Shown here piece after piece: positions 11,912 through 25,065 of a DNA stretch of 64,000 nucleotides. Origin of the DNA: Anagrus nilaparvatae (Eukaryota; Arthropoda; Insecta; Hymenoptera; Mymaridae); NCBI GenBank assembly GCA_022575985.1, contig JAKSXM010000272.1:21944501-22008500 (forward strand), read 5' to 3'. The position numbers and the translations under genes are program-made. The notes below the pieces were generated by a model. The model saw nothing but the letters and a program-made list of their open reading frames with translations. It was not told the origin of the DNA and made no database searches. Position 1 is the stretch's first letter. Every line of letters begins with the position of its first letter.

Positions 11912-14251
11912 ATGTTTAAAGACAGAGACAGAGCATTAGATGAATATAACGATGAAAAATTATTTTCTAAAGATTTTTTTTACAAAATTAAGAGTTCCGA
12001 AGGATCAAAGTTAACCAGAGAAATTGGTAACAAACTCTTCAATAGTAAAAGTCATTCAAAATTAATTCATGAAGAAATTTTAATAACATATTCTAAAAGC
12101 ATTGCTTTGGCACCTAATAGTTCTGAAGAATTAGCATTAGCATTTGGAAATAGATCAATTTTACTTCTGCATTTGGGTAAATATCAAGAATCAATTATTG
12201 ACTGCGATTATGCACTTAAATGTAAAGTCGAATCCCAATTATTTAAGCCCAAAATACTGTGTCGAAAAGTATTATGTTTTACAAAACTGAATAAAAAAAT
12301 TGAAGCAAAAAAAACATTTGACGAAGCGAAAATTCTGATAGATAAACTTGATGACAAATCTGCAAAAAGTAAACTTTTGAAAAATTTAAATGACAGTGTT
12401 AATACTAAATTGATTGATCAACCTCCAAATAAATTTCGAAAAAATGTGGAAAATTCTTTACCTTATTTATCAAATGCAATATCTTTGAAGAATAATGAAA
12501 TGTTTGGTAACCACATAGTCTCCAATGCAACAATTAAAACTGGTGAGATTATTCTTATAGACAAAGCTTATTGTACATACCCAAAGTTGAAAAAAATCTA
12601 TATCGTTTGTTCTCATTGCTTAAAACAATTATGGAATGGAATACCATGTGATAACTGTGTGTTCGTTATGTATTGTTCTGATCATTGCAAAAATGAAGCT
12701 TGGAAGAAGTACCATGACGTTGAATGTCAGACGTATCCATTCCTTTTTTATCATATGACCGATTCAGAAGAATTATTTTTATTGAGATTATTTATTAAAG
12801 CTCTAAAAGAAATTGGAATCAATGAATTAATACAAGAAGTAGAACTAGATGAACTTAAAACTGGTAAATATTTGTTGAGCAATTTTTATAAATACTTATT
12901 TTGCTATTTTGATCAGGATCTTGATTAATCTTGTTATTCTTATTATTTTCAGAAAAAAGGAAAACAAAATTTTCACAAGAAGAAATCTTATCCAAATGTC
13001 ATACATATAAATTTTGTAATCATTTATTTGCAAAAAAAGAATGGTATGGAATAGAGATAGAGGCAGTAGAAAATACTGTTTCATTTATGTTAGTGATTTT
13101 GAAAGACTCTTCTTTTAAATATAATCTTAGAAGCTATGATCAAAGAAAAATCGAAAAAATACTTTACAAACTAATATGCATTTGTTATTTGAATAATTTT
13201 GATGTAATAATAAAATTTAAAAAATTTTTTTATGCTATATTATCTCTTTAAAACTTAATTTATAATTTATATTTATTTTACAGCTTGAAATTCCAGACTT
13301 TCATAAATTATTAGATTCTGCTTTTGATTATATGGATATTACTAATTCACTTGGTATCATTATGAATTCAATTAGTTGCTTTTTTAATCATAGCTGTTAT
13401 CCTAATGTTGATATAGTTAAATTAGAAGGTGGAAAAACAATATTTTATGCTACACGACCTATCGATAAAAATGAGCAGGTTATATAAAATATGATAATAA
13501 AATATTTATTTACAGAAAATATGATTAATTAATTAAATTTATTATTTTTTTATTAAAAGCTTTTCATCACATATGGTCCTTTATTAACAAAAGATCATGC
13601 AGACAGAAAAGCAATTCTTAAAAGAAAGTATAATTTTCTTTGTGATTGTATACCTTGCCAAAAAAATTGGCCTGTAGCCAAAAATGAACAGGTAAATAAA
13701 TTATTTAAATTTTATACGTAAATAAAATATACTTCATGTTTTATAATTTATCTAATTAAAAATATTAATTTGATTCTTAAAGAAATATAATATTATTAAG
13801 TTGAATCAAATCTATTTACACCTTAAGTAAAGTATTTTCAATATCCTCGAGTAAAATTTTATTTCACATAAGTTGTATATTATAAATAGGTACTACCTTT
13901 TAGTATCTACAAATAAAAGTAATTTATTAATATTTTTATAAAATAATTTAATAATATAATTTTTTTTTATTTCAGACTGCTCTAAAAAGTAAGGAAGTTA
14001 TGAATTCTTTTAAAATGTATTTGGGAAAGAAAAAACATTTATTTGCCCTCTCTATTCGTAAAGATAGTTCTTGGATATACAGAGAAGATGCAATAAAAAT
14101 AATGAGTGAAAGTATTGAATTTTTAATACCTTATATTTCAATACCTGAAATTTCTGATTTAACTGTTTCTTGCTTTATTAATTATTTGTACATCGCTTTT
14201 CATATATTTTATGGATCTGATTTTGATATTCCTAAAGATTGTATAAAATAA
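11912..14251 (+). CDS. SMYD4-like SET and MYND domain protein, copy 2 (five exons, 601 aa)
   Basis: Predicted SMYD4-family protein-lysine methyltransferase, tandem paralogue of the gene at 1328-3494. Exons: 11912-12863, 12953-13203, 13284-13478, 13560-13691, 13976-14251; all introns are GT-AG and occupy the same positions and phases as in copy 1. The fourth intron is longer (284 bp against 62 bp). The TPR-like region shows ELALAFGNRS and GKYQESIID. The MYND finger runs from C233 to C272 (CSHC, CDNC, YCSDHC, WKKYHDVEC). The SET core has NHSCYPN starting at N436, YGP at 471-473, and post-SET C494, C496, C499 (CDCIPC). All key residues are kept. Exon 1 is well conserved with copy 1, the second exon and C terminus much less. 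Start ATG follows ACATA. A Harbinger-like MITE ends 141 bp upstream. No frameshift or stop interrupts it, so I read it as a functional duplicate. Confidence 0.9.
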
Positions 14252-14421
14252 GATTTAATATATCTATCATGATTTTGCATATGTATGTGTTCTGTAAAGT
14301 TAGTAATTTATGAATAGCTAATTTTTTTTATTAACTAAAATTTTTTTTTTAATTCTAAGCAAATAACATACTTAATTAATATTTTTTAAAAAATATTTTA
14401 CAATGTAATTTTGACTTAAAC

Positions 14422-14427
14422 AATAAA
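14422..14427 (+). terminator. possible poly(A) signal of SMYD4-like copy 2
   Basis: AATAAA 171 bp after the stop codon, with further AATAAA-like hexamers following. It is canonical but sits in AT-rich sequence. Confidence 0.35.
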
Positions 14428-14729
14428 TAATGAAAATTTTAAAAAATAAATATCAAATAAACAAAATACCTAAAAGATTGTTTAATTAATTAATATATTA
14501 AACAAAAAAGTTCTATTTCTATACTTATTCTTTTTCTATATTCTATACCTTTTTTAATATTCGTCTAATACTGTTAATAACCCATATAAAAAGTTAAGAT
14601 CTTACTAACAGTTAGATACATATAAAAGAATAAAAAAAAGCTTCTTTTTAATTATAAGTATACAAAAACAAACACCTAGCTTAAAATTGGACATATTTGG
14701 AATGGTGTTTAGCGAAATAGTATATTACG

Positions 14730-14925
14730 CTCCTAGGCCAGAAAAATAAAGAATGGGCCAAATCGCACGTAAATTTGGGTCATTCTTTGTTTATGGCCGA
14801 GGATTGTACAAAATTTTTCTGCGACTGTGGCGAGAAAATATGTCTTTGTCGGACACGCAGCGTCCGAAAAATACGTACTTTCAGACCGCAGTACAGAAAA
14901 ATACTCGGAAAAATAGCTTTTTTTT
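14730..14925 (+). repeat. hairpin-bearing dispersed repeat
   Basis: Begins near GGCCAGAAAAATAAAGAATG, then CCAAATCGCACGTAAATT, TCATTCTTTGTTTATGG, a hairpin TCGGACACGCAGCGTCCGA at about 14849, and CAGTACAGAAAAATAC. It is collinear with the copy at 46160-46390. Open frames on both strands are by-products of the repeat. Confidence 0.6.
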
Positions 14926-14934
14926 TCAGATTGG

Positions 14935-17030
14935 ATACCCAATACTTTGGGTAACCATCAGATATCCCTTTAGAATTTCAGGATTCTTTATATGAAGTAT
15001 TTTCTTTAATACGCTTCAATATATATATCGGCATCACAAAAAATTAACAATTAATTTTAATTAAAAAAAAAAAATCATTCATACTATCTGTACATATAAA
15101 TATATTTTTCTAATTATCATAATGGCTTTATTAGAATAGAAATCTCCGCAATATAAAATTTTTCTTGATAAAATTTTTTCTCTAAAACTTTTTATTGTTA
15201 TTTTTATTTCTCTTATAAAATAAAATCTTTAGTTTTACAATATCAGATTCAGCAATGTTAAGGGAAATCGCAAAATAAAATAAAAATAAATTAAATGTTA
15301 TAAATTTAACAGTGTCATTTTTACCAATTTAGTAAGTTACAATAAAATGTTTTAAAAGGTAACGACTAAATTAAAAAGTGCTCTTGCCATCGCTTAAAAT
15401 TTTTTTTTTGTATCTAAAAACTTTAATTTTCCAGTTGAATTTTTTTTTTTTTTTTATTAAGATTGTGTGGTAAGTACCCAATTCATTAGTTCAGATTTCG
15501 AGTAAGTACAGTTTTGTATTCCTGTTAGTATGCTGTTTATGAAAACTTCCTGCAAAGGAGTTAATATTTTGTTAAAATTTAGAGTTAAAAATTTCATGTC
15601 AATTCAAAATTTGCATTTTTTTCAGAAAATTTTGCTTTGAAATTTTTTAATTTTCGTAATTACATCCATTGACAACGTCCCCACAGATATTTATTTACAC
15701 ATTACATGTTTATTTTTCAATTAGTATAAAAAGCAAATAAATTAAATTAACCATAAATTTTTAATAGACTTTTTTTTAATAGAATATCCAAGTTAATGCA
15801 TAAATTATATAAAAACATAAAACTGACTAATTAATATAATATAAAATAAATAAGTTATTTTATACGTGTATAATAAATTTGAATCCTGAAAATCCTTATA
15901 AAATGAAGGTAATCACTGAATAAATATCATTACTCCCTATAATAACAGTTATATAACATAATATACTTTATAATGGAAATTGAAAGGAGATTTCAAAATC
16001 CTAGTGATTATGTACTATCAAAGAAGATACTTATTTGGTACTATATTGCTTTATGGTTTGTGTGTGAGTGTACATTTATTTAGGGAAAAATTGGGTTGGT
16101 TTTAATAAATTGAAAATATTTAAATTTTCAGGTATTTGAAATTTATGTAACCAATTTTCGTGTAATAATATTCTGTAATAGTTTTTGATTTCAAAATTTA
16201 GAAAACAAAAATTGATTGATTTATTTTCTGTTAGTTCTAAATTAGAAGTTATTTTAACAAAAACTGAAATATTTTTCTTTAAATCAAAAAATATACCAGG
16301 GTAATTACAGTCAATAATTTTCTCTCTTTTTCCTTTTGATAATCACCACCTTTTTAATTTCCTAGTAAACACAAGAAATAAATAAGGTACTAAGGCAATT
16401 AAGTAACCTAATTTTACTAACAATTTTTTTTTTTTAAACGCTTTTTTCTTATCAAGATGACCTTTTATCTTCTTTAATTAATTTATTTATACTATTAATT
16501 AATTATTGAGTTCAATTTTATTAAATTAAAAATAATGAATTTAATCTAAATATTTTATTATATAAAACTTACTTAAATCTTCTTCTTTACTTTCTGTCTA
16601 TCATGAATTCATTGACTTATATATTATTATTATGTCAACGTCAGCATCCCAACCCTCTTATATACAAAAAGCAAGCAAAAAAAAATTTTTTTAAGAGTCG
16701 AATCGTGTTATATTGATTTACTCGTTTTTTGTTTTAAAATATTTATAAAAAAAGCTCAATTTATAAAATGTACGTAAGATACAAAAATTCTTAAATTTGC
16801 CTTGTTGTTCTTTGAAATTTAGATTTTAGTGCATGAAGAGACAGGGGGAAGAGGGAATCACACTTCGAAAATATGAATTTCCAGCAAAATCCAAAATCCT
16901 TGGTCTAAGAATTCAGCGAAAAAAAAAATTTGTTACACTCAATATTTTTGTTTGCAGAAAATGAAAATGGCGAAAATTACTTATTTTTAATTAAAGTCTT
17001 AAAAAGCAATTTTTTGTATAGACCATTCAA
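14935..17030. other. spacer, no gene seen
   Basis: AT-rich. Near 16575-16665 the minus strand shows a TATATAAGAGGG run followed about 80 bp later by a GTAAGT donor-like site, which might be a promoter with an untranslated first exon; evidence is thin. Confidence 0.35.
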
Positions 17031-17033
17031 AAA

Positions 17034-17206
17034 AACGCTGCCAAGTAATTGGCCATATGGTTCCTCATTAAGAATAACTAAATATTTTTAATCGTCTATT
17101 TTACTTAGTAAAAACGATAATTCTAGATATTAGTACTAAAAATTATAATAAATTAAACTAAATTCACCTAAAGCAATGATTCCTCTATGAGGAACCAAAA
17201 ATATTA
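17034..17206 (+). repeat. short copy of the modular dispersed repeat with GGTTCCTC ends
   Basis: Left end CGCTGCCAAGTAATTGGCC followed by GGTTCCTCATT; right end GATTCCTCTATGAGGAACC, itself a small hairpin. The same ends occur at 25066-25625, about 30695-34095 and, inverted, at 63180. This copy lacks the internal modules, so it is an internally deleted form. Confidence 0.65.
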
Positions 17207-17209
17207 TTA

Positions 17210-18620
17210 TAAAATGCTGTATAATCAGATTATTTTTGGAAACCTAGAAAATTCAAAAGTAGGGTTCATTTCACGAATTATACCTCATATAGTATTATTA
17301 ATTAACTTTTTATCATATTTGATCAAAATTTAAAAAAAAAATTGAAAATAAAAAAAATTCAATCAAATTTTATTTGCGATAACAAAAATAATAAAGTTGC
17401 TAATCAATTTATAAACATATTGAAACTTATTTTTGAAGTACATACAAAAGAAAAGAAAATAAAAAGAAGTTTACTCGACTTCTTTTAATAAGGTTTTATA
17501 TTTATAAAGACTGTAAATTGAATTTCATTTTCTTTTTTTTCTTTCTTTCATTTCAGTATACAGAGAATCCTTTCAACTGAAGAATCATTCGAATTTTTTA
17601 CATTTCTTTTTTTATCATAAAAATAACATTCATATTTTTTTTAATTTTTTAATATTGATCATTTGTAATGGTAAAGTTTTCGGCAGAATTAAAATTTATA
17701 GTTATATTCATCATGCGCGCATACCTTTAATGAGCGGAAAAAATTTTGTATCCAATTTTTTTCACGTTTCAGGCAATTTTCCATCGCTTAAGCAAAAAAA
17801 AACCTGCTAGCCTTAAGTGAAATTACATTTGTCGTTATTGGAATTCCGCTAGTGGCTAGCGGAAAAATATCGCTTACGGGATCTGCTTACCCAAATAAAT
17901 TTTTTTTTTCAGTGAACATTAGGAGCAAAAAATTACCTATGGAAGCTAATTTTTAGCAGTACTTTTAGGAAAAACCAAATACATTGGAAACGATTTAAAA
18001 AACCATTATCTTTGCTTCACTTTGCTTTAAAAATGCCCATTTAGTAAAAAGATAACTTTTTCCACCAAAATATCCAGTTATATACCCTAAACTAATAAAA
18101 TTTCATAAATAACTAAAAAATTCAATCTACAATGAAAATTTACGAACATTTTTCTAACGTCTAAAAAGTAAACGTGTTAATTTCACATCATAATAAATCT
18201 TCTTTTACAAGACACTACAAGTACGTAATAAAATAAAAGTAATTAGTTTAGTATTTTCTCATAAATAATTGTTTTTAATAAAAGTACAAAATTACAAAAG
18301 TTTTTTTAAAAAAATACAGAACACAATTATTTTATCTAATTTATCATATCGTGAAAAGGACATTCGAAATATATATTTCTCTAAAATTATAAGTTTTAGA
18401 CAATTTTCTGCTGGATAGTATCTATATATAATATGATATAAGTATAATAATGTCCAGAACAGAAAATTATTGTGGTAAAACACAAAATTTGTTATATATA
18501 TATATATATAAACTTAATCTTATATTGTCTTTTTTTTAATCAATTATTTTTTGTTACTTAAAAAAACTTTATATTGAGTTATAAAATTTTTTAATTAGAT
18601 TTTTTTTTAATTAAAAAAAT

Positions 18621-18651
<31 letters not shown>

Positions 18652-21137
18652 GTTTATTTATATATATATCAAAAGAATATATATATATATAATTGCAGTA
18701 AAAATAAATATAAATAATAAAATGTATATTTTTTTCTTATTGAAAGAAATGTATAAAGCTTTTTAAAAATAAATGAATGCAGGTTTTAAGGGTTTTTTCT
18801 TCTTTTATGCAAATAAATTTTAACATTTAGTAAATAAATAGTAAATGGTTGAGATATTATATATTTTTATTTATTTATTTATGAGAGTTCTATTCATTCA
18901 GGTATCTCAATTTATTTAGTAAAATTAACTGATTTTTTTTACATGCTTTTATTTATTCAGTTTTTTTTTAAAAGAGATTCAAAGAATAATTTTTACTGAT
19001 ATGGCATGTGTGTTTTTTTGAGTTCATGTTAATCTGAGATAAAAGTAATGTTGACAAGTTTTTTTTGACGACTTGTCAACAACGAGTTTTTACTTCTATA
19101 AGATGGAAATCGGATAGTTTGTTGAAAGAGTAAAAAAAATTACAATGAAAAAAGTGTTATCTAAAATATTGTTCTAACAAAAATGTAATTTAGAATTATT
19201 TACACAAGTCCAGCTCTCAGCTCTCTCAGAAAAATTCATAGCAAAATCTAGGATAATGACTAGAAAATTCGCTAAATGACTAAGTAAATGAAAAATTTTG
19301 TATAGAAAACTGGCAGGATTTTTTTACTCGTAAACAAAAAGGTAGAGTAGTACATTTTTAATCGGGTCTCAGAAAAGTTTATTTCGACTGGTATAATAAA
19401 TATTCCTAAAACGTGGTTTAGTATGCTTTTTTATACAAAGAGCACTAAATAAAGCCTATCATATATAATTTCTTTTTTAATTATTTGCTGATTAGTTTGC
19501 AATTTAATTGGCAAAGCACCCTGATCAGAATCAAGCTCAGCTTACGCAGTTAAAATTAATTTTACTTTTGATAAAATAAAAGTTTCTTTCTAAAGCATAC
19601 GAAATTCATTTCTAATAATTTTAGGGCAAATACTACGGATTTTTATTATAAATAAAACTTTATGTCTTTTGTTTGTTAAAAAATATTTTTAACGATTTCG
19701 AACATAAAAATAAAAGGAATAAAATATCAAGTTACAAGCAATCTGCAAACATAAATATTAAAAGCTTTTGCTAGAATATAAAATTACAAACCCTCAAAAA
19801 ATAGAATTAAATTCAGTACTCATAAAACTGATTTCGGTAAAAATCATAAAAGTTGAATTGCTGATAAAAACTAAATAAATATAAGAAACTAATAACATAT
19901 GACAATATATTAAAACTGTTCTATTTACTTTTGAAAATTTTAAATATTAAATTTTCTCATATATTTTCTAGTTACTTTTTTTACTAAACTTTTATAATAT
20001 TAGATTTTTTTATGTATGAAAAATATTAAAATTTATAAAATAAAATATAATTTTTTTTTCTATGTCAAAATTTATATTAAATTAAAATATTAAATATGTT
20101 GAGGAGATTGACTTGATTTGACGTTTTGAAAGTTTTAATTTTATTTTTTTTGAAATCTATCAAGGATTTAGACAAGGTGCCAGCAATGTTAAATGCATCC
20201 AAAAATTTTATCAGTACGAGAATAGATCCACCTTTGTGAAATGTATGTATTTTTGGTCATTGAAATTGATTTTGAAGATTTCATCCATTTTCGGATGGCC
20301 AGTTTTGAATAATAAACGCTACTTCATAAAAAATGGGCAAAAAATTAGCAAGATAGGTAAATTCTTGAAAATAATTGCTAATTGAGCCTATTTTTGGTAC
20401 CCTATTAAGGTTTAACAGCAGTTATAGTCTATGCTTAGATTCGTGAAAACGCATGTCAAGATAACTCGTGTTTATCTACCTCTAAAGACATTTGTCGTTA
20501 CTAATGTGTAGAGAATTAGTGAAAGCTGATATCAAGGATATATAGTAACAGTGAGAATACTTTATGGAAAATGATGCTTTTCTTGCACTGAGAAAAATAA
20601 AAATTATCAAAGATGTAATTTATTAATTTTTTACTTGTAATTGTATTCGTTTTATCTTTTAAAAAAGAGTACCAGTACACCCTGGCCTCCCCTATAAAAA
20701 TTTGTAAAATAAATGAAATTTAGAAAAATTAAGTTTTACTAATTAGTGTACAAAAATAATTAGAAAGTATAATTTATTTAATAGACGTTTAATTAAATCC
20801 TAAGAAATCAAATATCTAGAAATGCCTCATTGAATATAAATAATGAAGAAAATATAACTCATAAACCTAACAAACACATTACTGAAAAGACAGTACTATA
20901 CCTATATTTAGTACAAAGATAGAAATTCTCTCTCAACGACCTCAAAAAAAAAAGAAAAAACTCTTAAGAAGTATTTTTTTTTTCTTCTTTTTCTATCTCT
21001 GTTTTTTTCTCTTTTTAAATGAAAAAAGTATATAAAATAATCTAAGTAATCTTAAAGGAAATCGAGTTAAAGTGTAAATTATAAAATAGAAAATTAAGAA
21101 AAAAAAACTTTTTTTATATTTTTTTTTAATTATTAAT
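17210..21137. other. long spacer, no gene recognised
   Basis: AT-rich, with hairpins at about 17847-17863 (CCGCTAGTGGCTAGCGG) and 19050-19080 (GTTGACAAGT and its inverse), and simple repeats (ATA)n at 18621-18648 and (TA)n near 18494. It could be intron of a minus-strand gene that starts at 21166, but I could not place a second exon. Confidence 0.45.
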
Positions 21138-21141
21138 TTAC

Positions 21142-21166
21142 CTCCAACATTTCGATCCTTTTCCAT
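21142..21166 (-). CDS. possible first coding exon of an unknown minus-strand gene
   Basis: Minus strand reads an ATG in a good context (AACAATATGG), eight codons encoding MEKDRNVG, then a base before a GTAAAT donor. A CAACAACAACAACA run lies about 50 bases upstream, a pattern common in insect 5' UTRs. The exon is only 25 nt and I could not find the acceptor or later exons to the left, so this is a candidate only. A promoter-like stretch at about 22.8-23.0 kb could belong to it. Confidence 0.3.
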
Positions 21167-21171
21167 ATTGT

Positions 21172-22790
21172 TATTTTTTTTTAAATCTTCTATTATGTTG
21201 TTGTTGTTGATATTTAAATATTGTCAATTCATCTAATTTAAATCACTGCATCCTTAAATCCAAAAAAACAAAAATTTTTTTTCTAAAAATAATCACTAAA
21301 ATATATGTTTTTATATATAAAAACACACGTACTTCATAATTACTAAAAAAAAAAACCGATTCGTCCAGAAAGAGAGAGACAGAAAACGAATTATTATTCA
21401 ATTTTTTTATATATTCAAGGATAAAAAAATAATTTATTAGGCAATTCTCTTTTTATGTAATCAAATTTTGTTCAAATATAAAATTCCATTTTTTTTTTTA
21501 CAAATCATATATTTATTTTAATAATATGAGTTAGTGTGTAGTTATAGAGTATGAAATAGATAGATAAAAAAATTTTTTTATACTTTAGAGTTTATCCTGT
21601 ATTAAGCATAATAATAGATTAGATTCGATTTTTTTTTTAAGTCTCTTGAGATATGAAATTTTTTTTTTTTTTTTTTAATTGAATTTTTTTGTTTTAGGTA
21701 TAAACAAATAATTTTATGGTTAGGGGATAATTAAGGTTTTTTTGGTGGTTGTTATGAATTTTTGGGGGAAATTTGTGAAAAGTTGTAGTAGTAAGTTCTT
21801 TCCTAATTTTTATGGTAAAAAAGAGTAACTTTGGTTCATAATAGTAATTATTATATCTATGGCCACAAGGAAAGTCTAACAAGTTTGAAAAAATTTATTT
21901 TTTTGTAAATTCGTATTTTTGGTAACTACACATTTATGAATATTATACAAAACTCGTTACTTTGGGACAAAAATGTTCAGACCCAAATTCCCAGGTAACA
22001 CAGAAACAAATTATTAAAATTTAAAAAAATTTTAAATCCACAACTTTTTAATATTTTAAAAATAAAATAGATTAAATATTATTTGCAAAACTACAAAATC
22101 TCAATAAAATACATATAAAATTAAATATTAATCACATTTTAATTACACTATAATTTATTTATTTAAAATTTCAAATAATAAATAATTTTCAAAAAATAAA
22201 TAATTTGCAATTTTCACACAGTAAATATTACGGTCATTTAACTTTTAATATAACACGTTTTCTATATAATATTACACTTTCTCTCTCTCTCTTTTACTCT
22301 ACATACATCATCCTAATGATAAATTTTAACATTTAACTTTGTCAAAAAAAAAACTGTCACTAAAAAAAAAAAAAATTTTTTTTTCTAAATTTTTTTTCCT
22401 CTAATAACATAATTAATTTTATAATAATCGATTTATAAAAAAAATTATTATTATTATTATGAAATTATTTATAAATATTTCCGATAATCAATTTTAAAAG
22501 TCTATTTTTATAAAATTTTTTTATACATAAATATTTATTTAACTAACCTATATAATTAATAAATTAACGTTATATTTTTAAAAAAATAAAAGAAGCAAAA
22601 AAAATTATTAACCCTGTAATAAAAAAGATAAAAAAAAATTAATAAATTTTTGAATTAATTTAACCACACTTAAGGTTCACTTTTAAAAATAACACAATAA
22701 TTAAAAAGCACACAAAAATAATTTTTTTTTAAAAAGCACAATTAAATAAAATTCACACTTATTAAAAACACACGTACACGTGATTTTAAA
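21172..22790. other. AT-rich stretch, possible 5' UTR or first intron of the minus-strand candidate
   Basis: Contains long A and T runs, a (CT)n run near 22270 and no coding sequence. The reading frame at 21694-21882 (minus) has no recognisable protein features. Confidence 0.3.
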
Positions 22791-22799
22791 TATTTTGAT

Positions 22800-22990
22800 A
22801 ATTTGAAAACTCGATAAAAATATTATAGAATCATTCGATATAGAAAGACGGCGAACGACTAAAGAGAAAAGAGATTTTTCACATTTAGTTTACATTGGGT
22901 AAAAGCTCCCTCGTGCTTTTTCACTATATAGGTACGTGTATCTACCTCGCTGATATATAATTCTGGCGCAGCATTTATCGCGCATCAACT
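22800..22990 (-). promoter_or_regulatory. promoter-like, less AT-rich island on the minus strand
   Basis: On the minus strand GCGCGATAAATGCTGCGCC, a TATATCAGCG run, CCTATATAGTG and then TTAGTCGTTCGCCGTC follow one another within 170 bp. The local composition stands out from the surrounding AT sequence. A TATA-like box and an initiator-like TTAGTC are consistent with an insect core promoter; this is inference. Confidence 0.3.
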
Positions 22991-22999
22991 ATTCAAGTT

Positions 23000-24510
23000 G
23001 GAATGATAAATAAAAAATTTTTTTAAAAGGCAAATTTTTTTACTTTTGAGTTTTATGAAATATTTTGAATACAATAAATTTTTTTTAGAAAATTTAATAG
23101 AAAATCGTTCAAATATTTATTCTTTTTTCAAAACAAGAGATTTTTTTAATAATAAAATGTCGAACTTCAAAGAGATTGTTTATGTTTAAGATTTATTTTT
23201 TTGGTTCAGAAGATTTGACAAAAAAATGTATAGACAAAATTTGTAAGATTTTTGTACAGAAAATTTTTTTTTAGCTTTTGAATTTACAATCAATTGAAAT
23301 TTTTTTATAAAAGCATATTCTGTATGCATAATTTCATTTTATTGTTATTTGTTACTTTTTGTAACAATTTTCTCAAGGGTTTTTTTAAAGAAAATTTTGA
23401 ATAAACTAAATAAAATTGTAAAGCAAATCCTGATTATTTTTTATAACTTTTTTAAAATTCCGAATATTTAATAATTTTGTGAATGAAAAAGCAAAAATTT
23501 ACTTTTACATTTCAATTGTTTAAAACACGAAATAAACTACTTTGAAAACTTCATTTTCCGAGTATTATGCTAAGGGATTATCCCTTCAATTATCTATCCA
23601 ATACTGCTTGAACATTACTTCGAGAAGTTTTGTGATCCTTCAAATTTCCTTTCATCCATTTTCGTATGCATCTTTTATTCATGTAAAATGTTTTGTATGT
23701 ATATCGTCTCCTTTTGCATCGATTTTTATTTTTCTTATTGCCTCAGATTTCAAGTTGAAAAAACATTTAATTTTTTTTCCTATTTTGAGTGGAATAAAAT
23801 GTTTTCAAGAAAATTTTTATAAAAAAAGACATACAGTATTAAAATAATCATGTTTTCCTTAAAGTGTGGTTTTTAATGCCAAGGTCATTATTTAGATGAC
23901 CAAATAAATCAGAAAAATATGGATATTACTAAAAGAAACTAATATTACAGAAATAGAAAGATGAAATATAGCAAAAATTATTTATTTTTTACATCTAGTG
24001 GAATTTTCTTTCTTGCTCAAACGGTTGCAATTACTTAAAGCATAATAAAAGTAGATTTTTTCACTAACTTACAATAAGGCTAAAAGAAGAAAAAAATTTG
24101 AATTCTCTCCTGGTTTCAAATTATTTGCAGTCGTTTAAACAAGAAAAAAACTTTTTAGTTTGTAGCACGTGGAAAAAAAGCTTGTAGTAATTTTACTTAA
24201 TGCTAAAACCTTACCATTCAAACTTACCTGGAGAATCCTTGCAAAAAAAATTTTTACTTCAATTTATTTAATCCTTTTTGAAAAAAAGTATTTTAGTTGC
24301 ATAATCAAGGAAAACTTGTAAATTAAGTACTTCAAAGTTGTTTTACACTTTTCAGTACTTAGAATATCCTGTAAAATAGAGGAAAATTGTGCTTCATAAA
24401 GTGAAATAGTTAAGAATATAATAATAAAAAAGCATAATTTTATTTAATTAAATTTTTTATATAAATTCAATGTGAATATTTTAAAAACAATTTTTTATAT
24501 TTTAATTTAT
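23000..24510. other. spacer, no gene seen
   Basis: AT-rich. An open frame at 23542-23847 encodes a Phe/Ser-rich peptide without domain signs or splice context and is not annotated as a gene. Confidence 0.5.
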
Positions 24511-24519
24511 TTTTTTTTT

Positions 24520-24975
24520 GCTGCCTAATCAATATCGACAACGAGTAAATTCTTCTATTTTGAAGCATAATCACTTAAAAATTCTAGCAATAATCTTACC
24601 ACTACAAAGTGGCAGTGTACTCGAGAAACATACTGAGAATGAAAAAATAAGTAAGTTTTCCTGTCGTAGGAAACGCATACCTCCTAAGCAGGGCGAAGGA
24701 GGCATGTTAAATGTTGCTTGGTTGTGTGTCCAAAGCCGAAGTTATACCTTAAATAATGAATTCCGATCTAGGGCTTTAAAGCATGCAAGTAGGGTTTTAG
24801 TTGTGTTTTAGGCAGTAAGAATCTGCAAGGCATCGTGAACCACGTTTCATGAAGTATTCTCCCGGGGGGATGGGAATAGAGGCAAACATTCTCCGTTAAT
24901 CATTAGCATGTCCTAAAGTGGCCGGAGATCTTATGATCTGCATAGTTTTCATGATTGACGCAAGATTTCACTTTT
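24520..24975. repeat. less AT-rich block, unclassified, probably a transposon remnant
   Basis: Base composition changes sharply. On the minus strand it reads GAAACGTGGTTCACGATGCC, TTGCAGATTCTTACTGCC and CCTCCTTCGCCCTGCTTAGG, which look like a processed or repeated sequence and not protein code. A 97-codon plus frame shows no family features. I do not recognise the family. Confidence 0.35.
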
Positions 24976-25065
24976 TTTTCCTTTGAAAAAGTTAAGAAAA
25001 TAAAAATAATAAAAACTATAATAAAAGCTCTAATATTTAAATGCATGAATCGATAACAGTAAAGA

